A DNA stretch of 6,822 bases. It comes from Candidatus Nanohaloarchaea archaeon (GTDB lineage: Archaea > Nanohalarchaeota > Nanosalinia > Nanosalinales > JAHENU01). The notes beneath the pieces were generated by a model. That model ran no database searches and was not told the DNA's origin. It saw nothing but the letters and a program-made list of their open reading frames with translations. The position numbers were made by a program, and so were the translations under genes. Below are positions 4,670-6,822 of the stretch, one piece after another; position 1 is the stretch's first letter; each line of letters begins with the position of its first letter. The DNA is taken from the NCBI GenBank assembly GCA_018609855.1, contig JAHENU010000021.1:1-6822 (forward strand), read 5' to 3'.

Positions 4670-5035
4670 ATGGGCGTAAAGGTAAAAGAGGACTTGTTAA
4701 CAATTAAGGACGTCATCCGCAAGCCAGTTCAGTTTCGTCAGGCTGGGGACGAAGCAGACCAGATTTATGCACAACTCAACGCACTGACAGAGAAAGTTGA
4801 TGAAATGCACGATAAGCTCTTATCAGAGAAAGATAATCCTGCGACGCTCAAACGCAAAAAGCAAATCATTGCCGCCTTACAAGAAGCAGGCTACTTGTCG
4901 GCGACAGCATTAGGCCAAAAACTCCAATTGTCACGGACTCGTTCTTCAGAATACCTCAACAAATTGGTGGACGAAGGAATTATCGAAAGCTTTACCAAAG
5001 GCCGCAAGAAATATTTCCGCGTTATTGATCAGTAG
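4670..5035 (+). CDS. Winged-helix DNA-binding protein with coiled-coil N-terminus
   Basis: A 121-residue protein. Residues 26-52 (DEADQIYAQLNALTEKVDEMHDKLL) have heptad spacing suggestive of a dimerising coiled coil. Residues 60-120 form a winged helix-turn-helix of ArsR/MarR type: first helix KKQIIAALQEAG, second helix TALGQKLQ, recognition helix SRTRSSEYLNKLVDEG, and a wing IIESFTKGRKKYFRV. No metal-binding cysteines are present; the protein has none at all. It is the first gene of an operon with the MinD-like ATPase 10 nt downstream and probably represses or activates its own promoter, where two GTCGACA sites flank the TATA box. The exact regulator family is not recognised. A role as a DNA-binding partner of the ATPase, as in ParA/ParB-like pairs, is an alternative worth keeping open. 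Confidence 0.75.
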   Translation: MGVKVKEDLLTIKDVIRKPVQFRQAGDEADQIYAQLNALTEKVDEMHDKLLSEKDNPATLKRKKQIIAALQEAGYLSATALGQKLQLSRTRSSEYLNKLVDEGIIESFTKGRKKYFRVIDQ

Positions 5036-5045
5036 GAGGGGTACG

Positions 5046-5816
5046 ATGCGTCGAATCATTGGAGTGATGTCGGGCAAAGGTGGCGTTGGCAAAACCGTCT
5101 CTGCGTTAAACCTCTCTATGGCCGTGCACCAGCAAGGAGAGAGCAGTATGCTAGTTGATGCTGACCTCAACAATCCGAATATTGGTCTCCACCTCGGTAT
5201 CTATAATTTTCCCACCGCTCTCAATGATGTGCTAGAACAAGAACAGAGCATTATGGAAGCTCTACATATCCATCCGTCAGGTCTCCGTATTATCCCATCC
5301 TCAATCTCTCTTCACTATTTACACACCAGCCCCTATCACCTAGAAAGCTCGTTACAGTCCTTAGATGGCTTCGTCTTTGTTGATTGCGCGCCTGGATTTG
5401 GTAGAGAAGTGATCAACACATTAGAGGCCTGCGATGAAATCATAGCGGTCACTAACCCTATATTCCCCTCAGTTGTCGGCTGTATGCGCTTGATAGAAGT
5501 CGCTAAAGAAATGAACACCCCGATTCGTGGTATCGTTGTCAACAATCTCGGCACGCGTGAAGTGTCTGATGAAGAAATCGGCTCCATTTGTGGGGTGCCA
5601 GTGTTAGGAACAGTTCCCTATGACCGCACAGTTGATGCCAGCATTATGGCCAAACAGCCACTTGTCTCTCATGCACCGTACAGTCGAGCAGCCGAGGCAC
5701 TGCAACACGTGGCCAGTGATATATCCGGCATAGAACATAAGTCACCACGATTCCGGCGTATGCGCCATCTCCTGTCTTCAATGCAAAATATGCCATTACT
5801 CGACAACAACCGCTGA
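5046..5816 (+). CDS. MinD/ParA-family deviant Walker A ATPase
   Basis: A 256-residue P-loop ATPase of the SIMIBI MinD/ParA/Mrp group. The deviant Walker A motif SGKGGVGKT has the signature Lys11 with Lys16 and Thr17. The switch I/A' segment is LVDADLNNPNIGLHLG (D38, D40). Walker B/switch II is FVFVDCAPGFG (D113), followed by AVTNP at 134-138, typical of MinD. The C-terminal stretch 236-246 (FRRMRHLLSSM) is basic and amphipathic and could be a membrane-targeting helix. Start ATG 5046 is fixed by AGGAGG at 5034-5039, six bases upstream; an in-frame TTG at 5025 is less likely. Such ATPases cycle between ATP-bound dimers on membrane or DNA and ADP monomers to place other structures. No MinC or MinE gene is visible in this window. 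Its 3' end overlaps the convergent coiled-coil gene by 21 nt. Confidence 0.88.
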   Translation: MRRIIGVMSGKGGVGKTVSALNLSMAVHQQGESSMLVDADLNNPNIGLHLGIYNFPTALNDVLEQEQSIMEALHIHPSGLRIIPSSISLHYLHTSPYHLESSLQSLDGFVFVDCAPGFGREVINTLEACDEIIAVTNPIFPSVVGCMRLIEVAKEMNTPIRGIVVNNLGTREVSDEEIGSICGVPVLGTVPYDRTVDASIMAKQPLVSHAPYSRAAEALQHVASDISGIEHKSPRFRRMRHLLSSMQNMPLLDNNR

Positions 5817-6822
5817 TGAAGACTGTTGCATCTGTTCTTCTAATTGCTGTATCCGTTGTGTCAGATACTCCACTTTCTCTTCTAGCGCCTGCACATGCTG
5901 ATCTACCTTCTGATTACTATTATCTACTGCATGTGTCCCAATTGTTTGCTCATACTCTTTCAGTTGCTGCTTCAGAACATGAGACGTCCGTTGTTTATAT
6001 TCTTCGGTCATCGTCTCCAGACGTTGTTGCAATTGCTGCTCAAATGAATCCAGAGTTTCAGCGAAATTTTCATAATTGCCAGAACTCTTAATACCTTTAA
6101 TTAACTTAACATACTGGTCTACATCATCCCGCACTGATTGCATTTCCTCCATCAACTGCGTCTTTTCTTTCTCAAACTGTTGCAACTTGTTATCGACTGT
6201 TGCAACCATCTCCTGCTCACGTTCCTGCATCGATTCCGCTACATCCGTTTTTGTATTGTCCATTTCCGTATGCAGTGCGGTCTTGGTGTCAGCCAGCGTA
6301 TGTTCCACTTCAGAAACAGTATCTTGTAATTGTTGTTTCACTGTTTGCTGTGTCTCTGCAAACTGGTTTGACACTTCTTGCGGTATAGTGTTCTCTTCTA
6401 GACTAGCTATCTTACCGCCGACCCCTTCCTCTATCTGCTCCACCCACTCCCTTACAGCAGAAATACGTTCCTCAACATCCGTAGTTATATCATCTTTCTG
6501 CTGCTCCACCGCTTCTTCCAGCGTTTGTTGCTTTTGCTGTAATGTCTCCACCGTATCAGTCAACGAAGATAATGTGTCATGCAACTCAGAACTCACCGAA
6601 TCCAATTGCTCTTCAAACTCTTGCGTAGTATTGGACACCATCTCCTTTAACCCCTGTTCTTTCTCTGCTAACGTTGCCTCAAACGCTTCTTGTTGTTCTT
6701 GTACAGTTTCTACGGTATCGTGTAACCGGGCAATTTTTTCTTCAGTAGAAGAGAGCGAATCATTCACTGTCGTTCGCATATCGTCCTCTAGCTGCTGCTG
6801 GCTTTCCTGTAATTGTGCCACA
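5796..6822 (-). CDS. Long coiled-coil protein (5' end beyond the window)
   Basis: At least 341 residues of the C-terminal part are present, reading leftwards to TAA at 5798-5796. The frame is open to the window edge, so the GTG there need not be the start. The protein is dominated by Glu, Gln, Thr, Val and Asp with heptad-like spacing of Leu/Val, very few prolines or glycines and no cysteine, so an extended coiled coil is expected. A segment of about 16 residues (LHDTVETVQEQQEAFE) recurs about 54 residues later (LTDTVETLQQKQQTLE), hinting at internal duplication. A likely break in the helix lies at residues 241-252 (IKGIKSSGNYEN). The tail is SSSAVVVE. Membrane segments are not seen in this part. 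No specific family is recognised. Convergent overlap with the MinD-like gene suggests a linked function as scaffold or partner, which is inference. Confidence 0.8.
   Translation of the reverse strand, partial: VAQLQESQQQLEDDMRTTVNDSLSSTEEKIARLHDTVETVQEQQEAFEATLAEKEQGLKEMVSNTTQEFEEQLDSVSSELHDTLSSLTDTVETLQQKQQTLEEAVEQQKDDITTDVEERISAVREWVEQIEEGVGGKIASLEENTIPQEVSNQFAETQQTVKQQLQDTVSEVEHTLADTKTALHTEMDNTKTDVAESMQEREQEMVATVDNKLQQFEKEKTQLMEEMQSVRDDVDQYVKLIKGIKSSGNYENFAETLDSFEQQLQQRLETMTEEYKQRTSHVLKQQLKEYEQTIGTHAVDNSNQKVDQHVQALEEKVEYLTQRIQQLEEQMQQSSSAVVVE

Noticed and set aside
5816..6091. 91-residue frame with a signal-peptide-like start overlapping the MinD-like stop
   Set aside because: It is antisense to the long coiled-coil gene, whose 341-codon frame has clear heptad composition. 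The hydrophobic look arises from complementing Glu/Gln-rich codons.

Overview
The window looks archaeal. Five genes or gene pairs are preceded by archaeal TATA boxes (four near-identical TTATTTAAA boxes and one TTTAATAAA with a purine-rich BRE-like stretch in front). Start codons lie either about 9-10 nt behind the predicted transcript start, in two cases with a GGTGAT Shine-Dalgarno, or right at the transcript start (leaderless). The gene content (VapBC-type PIN pairs, a HEPN/MNT pair, a MinD-like ATPase) fits archaea, including DPANN lineages. The sequence alone does not fix the lineage.

Bases 1-4562 form a toxin-antitoxin island, all on the + strand. Three intact pairs follow one another at roughly 1 kb spacing: antitoxin 112-384 with PIN toxin 385-864, 1165-1377 with 1378-1809, and 2135-2395 with 2396-2872. 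In each pair the toxin ATG directly follows the antitoxin stop. A fourth unit has a small antitoxin-like gene (3194-3385) and a broken PIN toxin (3375-3673), whose N- and C-terminal parts lie in different frames with the middle missing. A MntA/HepT pair follows directly (3678-4136, 4133-4546) and probably shares the fourth promoter. Units 1-4 all carry the same promoter: a GCCACAA box exactly 10 nt before TTATTTAAA.

The gaps between units are not random. Those after toxins 1 and 2 (879-1134 and 1851-2104) are roughly 90 % identical to each other by eye, although the genes on either side are strongly diverged. Each starts with a palindromic GAACGTTC and a long hairpin and ends in the promoter. 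A much-decayed third copy precedes unit 4, but about 38 bp of it is still almost unchanged.

Bases 4563-6822 hold a different locus. A winged-helix regulator (4670-5035), with its own promoter and candidate operators, is followed 10 nt later by a MinD/ParA-type deviant Walker A ATPase (5046-5816). Convergent to it and overlapping its 3' end by 21 nt is a long coiled-coil protein that runs off the right edge. A MinD-like switch beside a long coiled-coil protein suggests a positioning or segregation function, but this is inferred from neighbourhood only.
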